NCBI RefSeq assembly: GCF_004028275.1
Contig: NZ_CP035033.1
Coordinates: forward strand, 1,973,501 to 2,037,500
Source of the DNA: Hydrogenovibrio thermophilus
Lineage (GTDB): Bacteria; Pseudomonadota; Gammaproteobacteria; Thiomicrospirales; Thiomicrospiraceae
Reading direction: 5' to 3'
Length of the DNA: 64,000 bases
Position 1 is the stretch's first letter; each line of letters starts with the position of its first letter. Of this stretch, positions 1 to 8,466 are shown piece after piece. Both the position numbers and the translations under genes were made by a program. The notes beneath the pieces are model-generated. The model ran no database searches, had not been told where the DNA came from, and was given only the letters and a program-made list of their open reading frames with translations.

Positions 1-187
1 TAACACATCACCTACCCCACTCGCACTACCCCGTTACCCTTTTAGAGTTACTAACTCTTAGGAATACCGAACTCCGGTTAAATCCATTAACTTATCTCCT
101 AACGAAACAAAGAAACTTTTTTTCTTTAAAAGAAACGTCGTTTCATTACCACACTTATTTTATTAGGTTTCATTAGGAGACATCACC
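1..187 (+). promoter_or_regulatory. Leader region upstream of tmm with inverted repeats
   Basis: I see no gene in this AT-rich stretch. It holds AGAGTT-N3-AACTCT at 44-58, AAAGAAA/TTTCTTT at 109-127 and an odd-centred palindrome GAAACG-T-CGTTTC at 132-144. A ribosome binding site AGGAGA lies at 175-180, seven bases before the tmm ATG. The 132-144 palindrome is well placed for an operator of the amine-oxidation genes, but no regulator is visible and the role is inferred. Confidence 0.45.
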
Positions 188-1561
188 ATGACAAAACGTG
201 TCGCGATTATCGGCGCCGGGCCTAGCGGGCTGGCACAATTGAGAGCTTTCCAATCCGCCCAATCCAAAGGCGCGGACATTCCGGAACTGGTTTGTTTTGA
301 GAAACAAAGCGATTGGGGCGGTTTGTGGAATTACACCTGGCGCACCGGGCTGGACGAAAACGGCGAGCCGGTGCATTGCAGTATGTATCGTTATCTATGG
401 TCAAACGGCCCGAAGGAATGTTTGGAGTTCGCGGATTACACCTTCGACGAGCATTTCGGCAAGCCCATCGCCTCCTACCCACCGCGTGAAGTGTTGTGGG
501 ATTACATTAAAGGCCGGGTCGAAAAAGCCGGTGTCCGGGATTACATCCGTTTCAACACCGTGGTCCGCAACGTTTCATACGATGACGCCTCCGAAACCTT
601 CACCGTCACGGTTCAAGACCACAATGAAGACAAAATCTATTCCGAAGAATTCGACTATGTGATTTCCGCCTCCGGTCACTTTTCCACACCGAAAGTGCCT
701 GAATTTGAAGGCTTCCAGACCTTCGGCGGCCGTATCCTGCACGCCCACGATTTCCGCGACGCCTTGGAATTCAAAGACAAAGATATTTTATTGGTAGGCG
801 CCAGTTACTCGGCGGAAGACATCGGATCGCAATGTTATAAATACGGCGCCAAAAGCATCACCACCTGCTTCCGATCGGCACCGATGGGCTATAAGTGGCC
901 GGAAAACTGGGAGGAAAGACCGCTTTTGGAGCGCGTCGACACCCACCGCGCCTATTTCGCCGACGGCAGTTCCAAAAAAATCGATGCCATCATCCTGTGC
1001 ACCGGCTATTTACACCACTTCCCATATCTGCCGGACTCCCTGCGTTTGGTGACGGACAACCGACTTTGGCCGCTTGACCTCTATAAAGGCGTGGTCTGGG
1101 AAGATAATCCGAAGTTCTTCTATCTCGGTATGCAAGACCAGTGGTACACCTTCAATATGTTCGATGCCCAGGCCTGGTATGTCCGCGACATCATTCTCGG
1201 GCGCATTCCATTGCCGAGCAAAGCGGAAATGACCCAAAACTCCCAGGCCTGGCGGGAAAAGGAATTGAAGCTGGAAACCGCGGAAGAAATGTACACCTTC
1301 CAAGGCGATTACATTCAGGAACTGATCGACGCCACCGATTATCCGTCTTTCGATATTCCGGCCGTCAACCAGACCTTCCTGGAGTGGAAACACCACAAGA
1401 AGGAAAACATCATGACCTTCCGCGATCATTCCTACCGCTCTTTGATGACCGGCACCATGTCGCCGAAACATCACACGCCGTGGATTGATGCGCTGGACGA
1501 TTCGCTTGAAGCGTATCTCGCGGACGGCCCACAGGACGAAAAACTCGCATCCAACCAATGA
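188..1561 (+). CDS. tmm: Trimethylamine monooxygenase (bacterial flavin-containing monooxygenase)
   Basis: Flavoprotein that oxidises trimethylamine to trimethylamine N-oxide with NADPH and O2; this family also oxidises dimethyl sulfide and indole. At 457 aa it has the length of the Methylophaga mFMO and resembles the Methylophaga sequence as I remember it closely along its whole length. Visible motifs are the FAD-binding GAGPSG at residues 9-14, the FMO signature FGG...H from residue 179, a second dinucleotide motif [10 protein letters not shown] near 205 and a C-TGY motif near 270. The ATG at 188 has a good ribosome binding site. It is followed directly by the dimethylamine-oxidation genes, which fits a TMA-to-DMA-to-MMA route. 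A TMAO demethylase (tdm), needed between the two steps, is not in the window and may lie upstream. Confidence 0.95.
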   Translation: MTKRVAIIGAGPSGLAQLRAFQSAQSKGADIPELVCFEKQSDWGGLWNYTWRTGLDENGEPVHCSMYRYLWSNGPKECLEFADYTFDEHFGKPIASYPPREVLWDYIKGRVEKAGVRDYIRFNTVVRNVSYDDASETFTVTVQDHNEDKIYSEEFDYVISASGHFSTPKVPEFEGFQTFGGRILHAHDFRDALEFKDKDILLVGASYSAEDIGSQCYKYGAKSITTCFRSAPMGYKWPENWEERPLLERVDTHRAYFADGSSKKIDAIILCTGYLHHFPYLPDSLRLVTDNRLWPLDLYKGVVWEDNPKFFYLGMQDQWYTFNMFDAQAWYVRDIILGRIPLPSKAEMTQNSQAWREKELKLETAEEMYTFQGDYIQELIDATDYPSFDIPAVNQTFLEWKHHKKENIMTFRDHSYRSLMTGTMSPKHHTPWIDALDDSLEAYLADGPQDEKLASNQ

Positions 1562-1587
1562 ACCCGGTCAGACATCAGGAGGCGTTT

Positions 1588-2154
1588 ATGCAACCCGTTC
1601 CCAGTATCAAAAGTCGGCCGGTCTATGAAGACATCGGCATCGACCCGTCCGTGCAAAAACATCTGTTCATCGCGCAAACCGGCAGCTTCGACAAATTGGC
1701 GAAAATCTACCAGGCCTGCCCGAGTGATAAAAGTTGCTGGATTGTCGGCGACGACACTCAAGAAAGCCTGCCCGACAACAGTCGTTTCGTTTCGCAGGAC
1801 GGCATCGACACGGTGTTCGGCGAACAGTTCGCCGACCTGCCGATTTCCAGCCACATCTATGTGGCCGGGCAAAACGAATCTTTTTTGTGGGACATCCACA
1901 ACCTCGCCACCCGGGCCGGACTCGCTTCGGAACAGGTGAAGATGTTCGAACCCGTCACCAACCAGAGACGGCTGTTCTGCACCCATTGCTACACCCTCAC
2001 CGAGGGCGTGACCCATTCGCCTTACGAATGCCCGGGCTGCGGTCGCCTATTGTTGGTGCGTGACCATTTCTCCCGCATCCATGCGGCCTATGTCGGCGTC
2101 ATCATCAATGCGGAAGACCCGAACGACATTCCCGAAACAGAGGAGTTGAGCTAA
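1588..2154 (+). CDS. dmmA: Dimethylamine monooxygenase subunit, DmmA family
   Basis: Small subunit of the bacterial dimethylamine monooxygenase, which demethylates DMA to monomethylamine and formaldehyde. The 188-aa protein has a variable N-terminal two thirds and a C-terminal zinc-ribbon-like pair, CTHC at 131-134 and CPGC at 148-151. The reading frame is open from 1558, but AGGAGG at 1577-1582 sits five bases before the ATG at 1588, which decides this start. The stop codon overlaps the ATG of the next gene by one base, so the two are probably translationally coupled. Family assignment rests on the zinc ribbon and on its place between tmm and an FMN/2Fe-2S reductase; the precise role of the subunit is not known to me. 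Confidence 0.82.
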   Translation: MQPVPSIKSRPVYEDIGIDPSVQKHLFIAQTGSFDKLAKIYQACPSDKSCWIVGDDTQESLPDNSRFVSQDGIDTVFGEQFADLPISSHIYVAGQNESFLWDIHNLATRAGLASEQVKMFEPVTNQRRLFCTHCYTLTEGVTHSPYECPGCGRLLLVRDHFSRIHAAYVGVIINAEDPNDIPETEELS

Positions 2155-3101
2155 TGAGTGCCGCTATGAAAGTCCATGTCAGCGCCATCCGTAAAGTGGC
2201 GCCGACCATCAAGGAATTCACCTTGACACCGGTTGACGGTGAATTCTTTCCCTTTTCACCCGGTTCCCACATCGTGGTGGAAATGCAGGCCGACAGCAAA
2301 ACCATCCGCAACGCTTACTCTTTATTGAGCGACCCGATGGATAACCGCCAATACCGCATAGCGGTTCGCTTACAACCCGAATCGCGTGGCGGTTCCGATT
2401 TCATGCATCAGGAAGTGCACGAAGGCGACGAATTGACGATTACACCGCCGAACAACCTGTTTTCGCCGGACTGGCGTGCCAAGAAACACGTGTTCTTCGC
2501 CGGGGGCGTCGGCATCACACCCTTTATGTCGTACATCCCGGAAATGCTGCGCCGCGGCGCGGACTTCGAACTGCACTACATGTATCGCAGCACCCAGACT
2601 GGCGCTTATGTGGAAGCGCTCCGCAACCTGATCGGCGAGCGTTTGCACACCTACGACTCCATCACCTCCAGCCGGGCGGAAATCGCCGACATCATGGCCC
2701 ATTGCCCGCAAGGCACGCACCTTTACATCTGCGGGCCGGAATCGTTGATCGACACAGTGCGTTACCGCGGCCAACAAACCGGCTGGCCGGCGTCCCACAT
2801 CCATTACGAAGCCTTTGCCGCGCCCAAACCCGGCAAACCCTTTGTGGCGGAATTGAAGAAATCCGGTAAAACCATTTATGTGCCGGAAGACCAATCGCTT
2901 CTGGAAGCTCTGGAGGCCAACGAAGTTGAGATACCGAACCTGTGCCGTGGCGGCGTTTGCGGCCAGTGCATGAGCCCGGTATTGGATGGTGATATCGAAC
3001 ATCGGGATGAGTTCCTATCCGAAAAAGAAAAGTCCGGCAACCGCTGCATTATGCCTTGCGTGTCTCGCGCCAAGTCCAGCCGGTTACACCTAGACATTTA
3101 A
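2154..3101 (+). CDS. dmmB: Dimethylamine monooxygenase reductase subunit (PDR/VanB-type, FMN and 2Fe-2S)
   Basis: Electron-transfer subunit of phthalate-dioxygenase-reductase/VanB type, 315 aa. Domains run in the order flavin-binding barrel (about 1-105, with RNAYSLLSDP), NAD-binding domain (about 110-220, with FFAGGVGITPFM and YICGPESL) and C-terminal plant-type ferredoxin. Ferredoxin cysteines are C264, C269, C272 and C302 in C-x4-C-x2-C-x29-C spacing. It should pass electrons from NAD(P)H to the heme-containing demethylase encoded next. AGGAG lies eight bases before the ATG, and that ATG overlaps the previous stop by one base. The family also contains vanillate demethylase reductases; the neighbours favour dimethylamine. 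Confidence 0.88.
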   Translation: MSAAMKVHVSAIRKVAPTIKEFTLTPVDGEFFPFSPGSHIVVEMQADSKTIRNAYSLLSDPMDNRQYRIAVRLQPESRGGSDFMHQEVHEGDELTITPPNNLFSPDWRAKKHVFFAGGVGITPFMSYIPEMLRRGADFELHYMYRSTQTGAYVEALRNLIGERLHTYDSITSSRAEIADIMAHCPQGTHLYICGPESLIDTVRYRGQQTGWPASHIHYEAFAAPKPGKPFVAELKKSGKTIYVPEDQSLLEALEANEVEIPNLCRGGVCGQCMSPVLDGDIEHRDEFLSEKEKSGNRCIMPCVSRAKSSRLHLDI

Positions 3102-3117
3102 TCAAAGGAAATTGACG

Positions 3118-4137
3118 ATGAGATTAGCCCCAAAACCCGTACAAACTTTCCGAGACGACTTCACCTACACCAACAGTGACGAAGCCATCAAACGCTTTCC
3201 GTTCCCGTTTCCGGAAGACGAATACATGTATTCGGTCAATATCGAACCCCACACCCTGCCCGGACCGGAAGGGTCGGTCTACGAACACCTGTTCGACATC
3301 GACGAACACTATCTGTCGGAAATGGCGGAACGCAAACAGGTTCTGGCCGAAAACCCGAAACGCTGTTTGGCCATGGACCACATGGACCTCGCCTGCTGGG
3401 ATTTCATCGACCGCGCCATGACGACCATGTCGCAGGATTATCCGAATTATTTCACATTAGAAAAAGATGGAGAACATTGGACATGGGAAAACAAACTACT
3501 CGGCATCAAGGACACCTTCACCTTCGGCGACAGCCGCACGCTGCCCCAACCCCCGATGGAGTACATGGGCTGTCAGGTGCAAGGCGATATCGCCCTGCTC
3601 GACCAACGGGACAACGACCTGTTTATGGACGCGGGCATCATCACCTGCCCGGCGGATTGGTCGCTGGCGTTCGACGCTGGTATGAGCTTTTCGCAATGGC
3701 ATGGTCCAGTCCCTTTGGCGCATGAAGCCGGCATTTTCGAACGGGCCCTGAAATACCTGACCGCCATCCCGGTCGACCAACCGGTGCGTCGTTTGAACTG
3801 GACGTTGACCATCAACGCCCGCATGGACACCTCACCGGAAACCTATCCGAACTGGGGCACCGACCGCGACAGCGTCACCCCGGAAAACGTCGGCGAAAAG
3901 GTCTATCTGCGTGTCGAACTTCAGGTGTTGGATCGCATGCCGCGAAGCAATGCGCTGATGTTCAGCATCCGCACTTATCTGATCAGCATGAACGACCTGG
4001 TCACCAACCCGGAATGGGCCAAACGCATGCACCGCGTCATGAAAACCCTGCCGGAAGAGTTGATTGAATACAAAGGCTTAACACGCTATCACCCCATCCT
4101 GTTGGACTGGCTGAAACAGTTCGATTTGGAAAACTGA
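3118..4137 (+). CDS. Heme-dependent oxidative N-demethylase (DUF3445 family), probable catalytic Dmm subunit
   Basis: 339-aa member of the family formerly called DUF3445, now heme-dependent oxidative N-demethylases. This is the likely oxygen-activating component that demethylates dimethylamine, using electrons from the upstream reductase. The protein has the family's conserved middle section (DAGIITCPADW, then a histidine-containing segment) and no signal peptide, so it is cytoplasmic. A TTG at 3112 is in frame, but AAGGA at 3105-3109 fits the ATG at 3118 better. The genes run dmmA-like, dmmB-like, heme subunit with gaps of at most 16 bases, an operon. I leave the symbol empty because I am not sure which dmm letter belongs to this subunit. 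Confidence 0.85.
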   Translation: MRLAPKPVQTFRDDFTYTNSDEAIKRFPFPFPEDEYMYSVNIEPHTLPGPEGSVYEHLFDIDEHYLSEMAERKQVLAENPKRCLAMDHMDLACWDFIDRAMTTMSQDYPNYFTLEKDGEHWTWENKLLGIKDTFTFGDSRTLPQPPMEYMGCQVQGDIALLDQRDNDLFMDAGIITCPADWSLAFDAGMSFSQWHGPVPLAHEAGIFERALKYLTAIPVDQPVRRLNWTLTINARMDTSPETYPNWGTDRDSVTPENVGEKVYLRVELQVLDRMPRSNALMFSIRTYLISMNDLVTNPEWAKRMHRVMKTLPEELIEYKGLTRYHPILLDWLKQFDLEN

Positions 4138-4221
4138 TACACACGAATCATTGTTTACCCGCTCGGCGGCAGCGTCGGGCGATTTTTATCACGCACTCAA
4201 AAAGTAGTAAAGGAGAACGTC

Positions 4222-4578
4222 ATGGCGATGACACATTACCCACAAGCGACGAAACGTACCGAAATCCCGAGCATGGGCGTTAATAACTGCAATGCCTTCC
4301 TGACGGATTTGGTGGTTTCCGAAGACCCGGACAAGACCATTGTCGGCGGATTTTTCAAGATCGAAAAATCCGATGAGCCGTTGGTGTACACCTACACTTA
4401 TCATGAAATGAAAATCATCGTCGAAGGCGAGATGATCATTTCCGACGAAACCGGTCAAGAAGTCCATGCCCGAGTCGGGGATGTCTTTCATTTCCCGAAA
4501 GGCAGCGTCATCACCTTCCAGTCCCCAAGCGTCGGGTTAGGTTTCTTCTGCGGTCAACGTCGCGAAGGCGAAGGCTAA
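4222..4578 (+). CDS. Cupin-domain protein (EutQ-like) linked to amine oxidation
   Basis: 118-aa single-domain cupin. The core around residues 70-105 (EGEMIISDETG, then GDVFHFPKG) gives the beta-barrel signature and resembles EutQ-like cupins. AAGGAG precedes the ATG closely. It lies 84 bases downstream of the demethylase gene on the same strand and ahead of a strong terminator, so it probably belongs to the same transcription unit. Cupins of this kind are common next to methylated-amine genes, but substrate or catalytic activity cannot be read from the sequence; a small-molecule-binding accessory role is an inference. Confidence 0.7.
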   Translation: MAMTHYPQATKRTEIPSMGVNNCNAFLTDLVVSEDPDKTIVGGFFKIEKSDEPLVYTYTYHEMKIIVEGEMIISDETGQEVHARVGDVFHFPKGSVITFQSPSVGLGFFCGQRREGEG

Positions 4579-4601
4579 GAAATTAGCAACCGCACAAAAT
4601 A

Positions 4602-4627
4602 AAAAACGGCCAGGTCTGGCCGTTTTT
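4602..4627. terminator. Bidirectional intrinsic terminator between the amine cluster and ppiC
   Basis: A perfect hairpin with stem AACGGCCAG and a two-base loop is flanked by an A-run on the left and a T-run on the right, so it can stop transcription from both convergent genes. Its centre, CCAGGTCTGG, differs by one base from the dispersed palindrome CCAGGCCTGG. Confidence 0.85.
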
Positions 4628-4650
4628 GAAGGTGAATCAAACCGGGTGGT

Positions 4651-4932
4651 TTATTCGGTTCTGTCCGTCACTTCCACCAAGTGATAGCCGAATTGGGTCT
4701 TGATTGGCCCTTCCAAAGAGCCGACCTCGGCCGAAAAACAGACCTTATCGAATTCCGGTACCATCATGCCCGGTCCGAATTGTCCCAAATCCCCGCCGCT
4801 ACGGCTGGATGGACACTGAGAATTTTCACGCGCCACATCGGCGAAATCCGCACCCTCTTCAATTTGTTTTTTCAACGCCAACGCTTTCTCTTCGGTATCG
4901 ACAAGAATGTGTCTCGCGGTCGCTAATGCCAT
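4651..4932 (-). CDS. ppiC: Peptidyl-prolyl cis-trans isomerase, single-domain parvulin
   Basis: 93-aa cytoplasmic parvulin that speeds cis-trans isomerisation of X-Pro bonds. It begins ATARHILV, the typical first strand of the fold, and ends FGYHLVEVTDR, the typical last strand; GGDLGQFGPGMMVPEF is the central conserved loop. The length matches E. coli PpiC (93 aa). The frame is open upstream to 5013, but the chosen start follows AAGGAAAG on the minus strand and matches family length. It is transcribed toward the amine cluster and shares the terminator at 4602-4627. Confidence 0.92.
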   Translation of the reverse strand: MALATARHILVDTEEKALALKKQIEEGADFADVARENSQCPSSRSGGDLGQFGPGMMVPEFDKVCFSAEVGSLEGPIKTQFGYHLVEVTDRTE

Positions 4933-5035
4933 TTTTACTTTCCTTTTCATTTCGATGGTCGCTCCGGTTCGATTGCAATGCCCGAACCCCAAAAGCGACC
5001 ACCATTTTTTCAATCAATCATTGCTTCAGTTCGCA

Positions 5036-5041
5036 TATAAT
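5036..5041 (+). promoter_or_regulatory. Consensus -10 box just upstream of the HMG-CoA reductase gene
   Basis: TATAAT ends eight bases before the ATG at 5050. No clear -35 element is seen at the usual distance. If this is the real -10, transcription would start at or next to the start codon, giving a leaderless or nearly leaderless mRNA. Confidence 0.4.
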
Positions 5042-5049
5042 ACCCCAAT

Positions 5050-6120
5050 ATGAAAAATGAATCATCCGACAAAACCGCCATGCACTTTGCACAGATTCCC
5101 ATGCAATCGGTCGGCCCGTTCAAACTCATCGGCGAGGTGGACACCGACGACCTGATGGTGCCTATGGCGACCTATGAATCGCCGCTTTGGCCGTCGGTGG
5201 CTCGTGGCGCCCGCGTCACTCATCATGCCGGCGGCATTCGCGTCACCGTCATCGACGAGCGCATGACCCGCTCGGTCCTGCTGGAAGCGCCGAATGCCGA
5301 AATCGCCCTGCGCGACACCCGCGCCCTGCAACAACGCCAGGACGACTTGCAAGCCGTGGTATCGGAATCCAGCCGCTTCGCGAAACTGCTGGACACCCAC
5401 GTGCAGATTGTCGGCAAACTGATTTATTTACGTTTGGAATTCCATACCGGCGACGCCTCCGGCCACAACATGGTCACCAATGCCGCCGACCGTCTGATTC
5501 CGTGGATTCTGCAACAGTATCCGGAACTGGATTACGTCTCCATTTCGGCCAATTACTGCACGGACAAGAAAGTCTCCGCCGTCAACGGCATTCTGGGGCG
5601 TGGTAAAAACGTGGTGTGCGAAACCACCATCCCGCGCAAACTCTGTCAGCGTTTTCTGAAAACCACCCCCGAAGCGCTGGTGGATTTGCACATCAAAAAA
5701 GACCTGATCGGCAGCATCGTTTCCGGCGGCTTGCGCAGTGCCAACGCCCATGTGGCGAATATGCTGCTCGGCTTTTACCTCGCCACCGGCCAGGATGCCG
5801 CCAATATCGTCGAAGGCTCGCAAGCCATCAACCACGCCGAAGTCACGCCGGACGGCGACTTATATTTTTCCACCACATTACCGAATCTGATTGTCGGCAC
5901 CGTCGGTAACGGCAAAGGCCTGGACTTCGTTTTGGACAACCTCAAGCAACTCGGTTGTGACGACAAAACCGCCAGGCCTGGTCAAAATGCCCGTCGCCTG
6001 GCCTGCATCGCCGGCGCCACCGCTTTATGCGGCGAACTGTCATTGCTGGCGGCGCAAACCAATCCCGGCGAATTGATGGCCGCCCATTTGAAACTCGAAC
6101 GCCAAGCAGATTCCGATTAA
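5050..6120 (+). CDS. Hydroxymethylglutaryl-CoA reductase
   Basis: Reduces HMG-CoA to mevalonate, the committed step of the mevalonate pathway. The 356-aa catalytic domain has no membrane part. Visible motifs are the Glu in TYESPLW, the catalytic Lys in CTDKK, a GRGKNVVCET segment, the Asp in GQDAANIVEG and a C-terminal His in MAAHLKLER. The NYCTDKK and GRGK motifs resemble class I (eukaryote/archaeal type) enzymes more than the Pseudomonas mevalonii class II type. The start is uncertain: there is no ribosome binding site before 5050 and in-frame ATGs follow at 5080 and 5101. It opens a block of three mevalonate genes. An exact CCAGGCCTGG (5972) uses a rare AGG Arg codon within it. Confidence 0.9.
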   Translation: MKNESSDKTAMHFAQIPMQSVGPFKLIGEVDTDDLMVPMATYESPLWPSVARGARVTHHAGGIRVTVIDERMTRSVLLEAPNAEIALRDTRALQQRQDDLQAVVSESSRFAKLLDTHVQIVGKLIYLRLEFHTGDASGHNMVTNAADRLIPWILQQYPELDYVSISANYCTDKKVSAVNGILGRGKNVVCETTIPRKLCQRFLKTTPEALVDLHIKKDLIGSIVSGGLRSANAHVANMLLGFYLATGQDAANIVEGSQAINHAEVTPDGDLYFSTTLPNLIVGTVGNGKGLDFVLDNLKQLGCDDKTARPGQNARRLACIAGATALCGELSLLAAQTNPGELMAAHLKLERQADSD

Positions 6121-6130
6121 CGGCTCCCCC

Positions 6131-7162
6131 ATGACCGATTCGAATATCACACAGCGCAAGCAGGATCACATCCATTTTCTTTTGCAGGATGCCGACATCG
6201 AACGCGGGCAATCGGGCTTCGAACGCATCCGACTGACCCATCGTGGCCTGCCGGAATGCGATTTCGCGGACATCGACAGCGGCACCGACTTTCTCGGCAA
6301 GCCTCTGTCTAGCCCGTTACTAATTTCCTCCATGACCGGCGGGGCGGCCGCCACGCTGCAAGCCATCAACCGCCGTCTGGCCGAAGCCGCCGAAAGCGCC
6401 GGCATGGCGATGGCGGTCGGTTCGCAACGCGCCATGATTCAGGACCCACAAGCCCGCGCCAGTTTCGAACTGCGCCAATACGCGCCGACCATCCCGCTGA
6501 TTGCCAATATGGGTGCAGTGCAGTTGAACTATGGTTTCGGCCTCGACGAAGCGCAACGCATGGTGGACGTATTGGAAGCGGATGCGCTTTACCTGCACCT
6601 CAACCCGTTGCAGGAAGTCATTCAACCGGAAGGCAACACCAACTTCGCCCAATTGACCGATAAAATCGCACAACTGGCCGAAGCCTTACCAGTGCCCATC
6701 ATTTTGAAAGAAGTCGGCTGCGGCTTATCCGCCAGAGACATCGAACTCGGCTTGTCGGCCGGCATTCGGTGGTTCGACCTGGCCGGACGCGGCGGCACTT
6801 CCTGGAGCCGAATCGAGTCGCATCGCGCCCATTCCAGCCAGTTGGCCAGCCTGGGTGAAACCTTCCAGGACTGGGGCCTGACCACGCCGCAAGCCCTGTT
6901 GCAAGCTCGCCCGTTTCAGGACCGGGCACACTTTATCGCCAGTGGCGGAATTCGCAATGGCATCGACATGATTAAATCGGTTATAATGGGCGGCCAAATT
7001 TGCGGGGTCGCCGCGCCGTTACTGAAACCGGCCATGGATTCCACCGCCGCAACGCTGGCAACGATAGAACAATTGAAGCAGGAATTCCGTACCGCGCAAT
7101 TCCTGCTGGGTGCGCCGACACTGGCGGATGTATTTTTAAACGATTCACTGATAGAGCCGTAA
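6131..7162 (+). CDS. fni: Type 2 isopentenyl-diphosphate delta-isomerase (FMN-dependent)
   Basis: Interconverts IPP and DMAPP using reduced FMN, the last step of this mevalonate branch. The 343-aa TIM-barrel protein shows RKxxH at 9-13, SSMTGG (substrate and FMN contact) near 66-71, the HLNPLQE motif with the catalytic-region Gln, DLAGRGGTSW and ASGGIRNG for FMN phosphate binding. It starts ten bases after the reductase stop, so the two are in one operon. Type 2 isomerases are rare in gammaproteobacteria, which mostly use the MEP route; finding one beside reductase and synthase supports a working pathway. Confidence 0.95.
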   Translation: MTDSNITQRKQDHIHFLLQDADIERGQSGFERIRLTHRGLPECDFADIDSGTDFLGKPLSSPLLISSMTGGAAATLQAINRRLAEAAESAGMAMAVGSQRAMIQDPQARASFELRQYAPTIPLIANMGAVQLNYGFGLDEAQRMVDVLEADALYLHLNPLQEVIQPEGNTNFAQLTDKIAQLAEALPVPIILKEVGCGLSARDIELGLSAGIRWFDLAGRGGTSWSRIESHRAHSSQLASLGETFQDWGLTTPQALLQARPFQDRAHFIASGGIRNGIDMIKSVIMGGQICGVAAPLLKPAMDSTAATLATIEQLKQEFRTAQFLLGAPTLADVFLNDSLIEP

Positions 7163-7181
7163 CGGAATTTCCTTTTAACGC

Positions 7182-8357
7182 ATGAAAGTAGGTATTGATC
7201 TCATTCACTTCGCGACCTCGGACTACGCCCTGGGGCTGGACACTTTTGCCGAAGAAAAAGGAACCGACGTCAACAAATACCACATCGGTATCGGGCAGGA
7301 ACAAATGTCCATCGCCCCACCGGACGAAGACATCGTGACCCTCTCCGCCAAAGCGGCGGCACCGATCATCAACCAAATCGACCGCAACGACATCACCGCC
7401 GTGCTTTTCGCCACCGAATCCGGGGTGGATCAGTCCAAATCGGCCGGCGCTTTTTTGCACGGGTTGCTGAAACTCTCCAACCGATGCCGCGTGGTTGAAT
7501 TCAAGCACGCCTGCTACGCCGGCACCGCAGCCTTGCAAATGGCCACCACCATGGTCAAGGCCAACCCGAAAGAAACCATTCTGGTCATCGCCGCCGACAT
7601 CGCGAAATACGATGTCGATTCGTCCGGTGAAGCCACCCAAGGTTGCGGCGCGGTGGCCATGCTGGTCAAAGCGGAACCGCGCATTCTCGCCATCGAACCT
7701 GGTTCCGGTTATTACACCGACGACGTCATGGATTTCTGGCGCCCGAACAAACGCACCACCGCATTGGTGGACGGCAAATACTCCACCAAGGTTTACCTGA
7801 ACAGCTTGAAGCAGGCCTGGGAACATTTCGTGGAAGAAACCGGACGTCACTTTGAAGACTTCGACGCTTTCTGTTACCACATTCCGTTTTCCCGTATGAC
7901 CGAGAAAGCGCATAAAACGCTGGTTAAAAAAGTCGGCGCCAAACTGAGCAGCGACACCTTTCGTGAGCAGACCGCGCCCGGACAGGTTTACAACCGCGTT
8001 GTGGGTAACAGTTACAGCGCCTCTTTATTCATCGGTTTCTGCTCGTTTCTGGATAACGCCATCCAGGATTTGACCGGTAAACGTTTCGGCTTTTTCAGCT
8101 ATGGTTCCGGTTGTGTGGCGGAATTCTTCAGCGGCATCATCCAACCGGGCTACCAACAACATTTGATGACCGAAAGCCATCGCCAACAAATTGAATCCCG
8201 CCAGCCGTTGGATTACCAACAATACTTGGCGTTCTATCACCAAACGGACAGCGACGTCGAGAACATCACCTTCCCGCACAACAACAAAGGGCCTTTCCGT
8301 TTGGCGGGCATCGAAAACCACATCCGTCGTTACGAATCGGGTATCCAACCGGCTTAA
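7182..8357 (+). CDS. mvaS: Hydroxymethylglutaryl-CoA synthase
   Basis: Condenses acetyl-CoA with acetoacetyl-CoA to HMG-CoA, the entry step of the mevalonate pathway. The 391-aa thiolase-fold protein carries the catalytic triad at the numbering of the Staphylococcus aureus enzyme: Glu79 in ATESG, Cys111 in HACYAG and His233 in YHIPF. It follows the isomerase gene by 19 bases on the same strand. Together the three genes supply the start and end of the pathway, while the ATP-dependent middle steps lie in the block at 10589-13592. Confidence 0.96.
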   Translation: MKVGIDLIHFATSDYALGLDTFAEEKGTDVNKYHIGIGQEQMSIAPPDEDIVTLSAKAAAPIINQIDRNDITAVLFATESGVDQSKSAGAFLHGLLKLSNRCRVVEFKHACYAGTAALQMATTMVKANPKETILVIAADIAKYDVDSSGEATQGCGAVAMLVKAEPRILAIEPGSGYYTDDVMDFWRPNKRTTALVDGKYSTKVYLNSLKQAWEHFVEETGRHFEDFDAFCYHIPFSRMTEKAHKTLVKKVGAKLSSDTFREQTAPGQVYNRVVGNSYSASLFIGFCSFLDNAIQDLTGKRFGFFSYGSGCVAEFFSGIIQPGYQQHLMTESHRQQIESRQPLDYQQYLAFYHQTDSDVENITFPHNNKGPFRLAGIENHIRRYESGIQPA

Positions 8358-8466
8358 ACAGCTCTCAAACGATTCCCAACCGTTTCTAGCCGGGTGTAAC
8401 GCCCTTTCACGTCCAGACGTCACTTCTGCTAAAATTCAAAATATCCCGCTTCGATAAGGCTTGTGC

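Noticed and set aside
1010..1558. Long minus-strand frame inside tmm, and similar long antisense frames in sspA/efp, nrdB and the GAK genes
   Set aside because: These are by-products of GC-rich third positions; they lack ribosome binding sites and recognisable domains, and the opposite frames encode clear families.
4140..4195. GC-rich segment followed by T residues between the N-demethylase and cupin genes
   Set aside because: Only a four-base outer stem can be formed with confidence; too weak to call a terminator.
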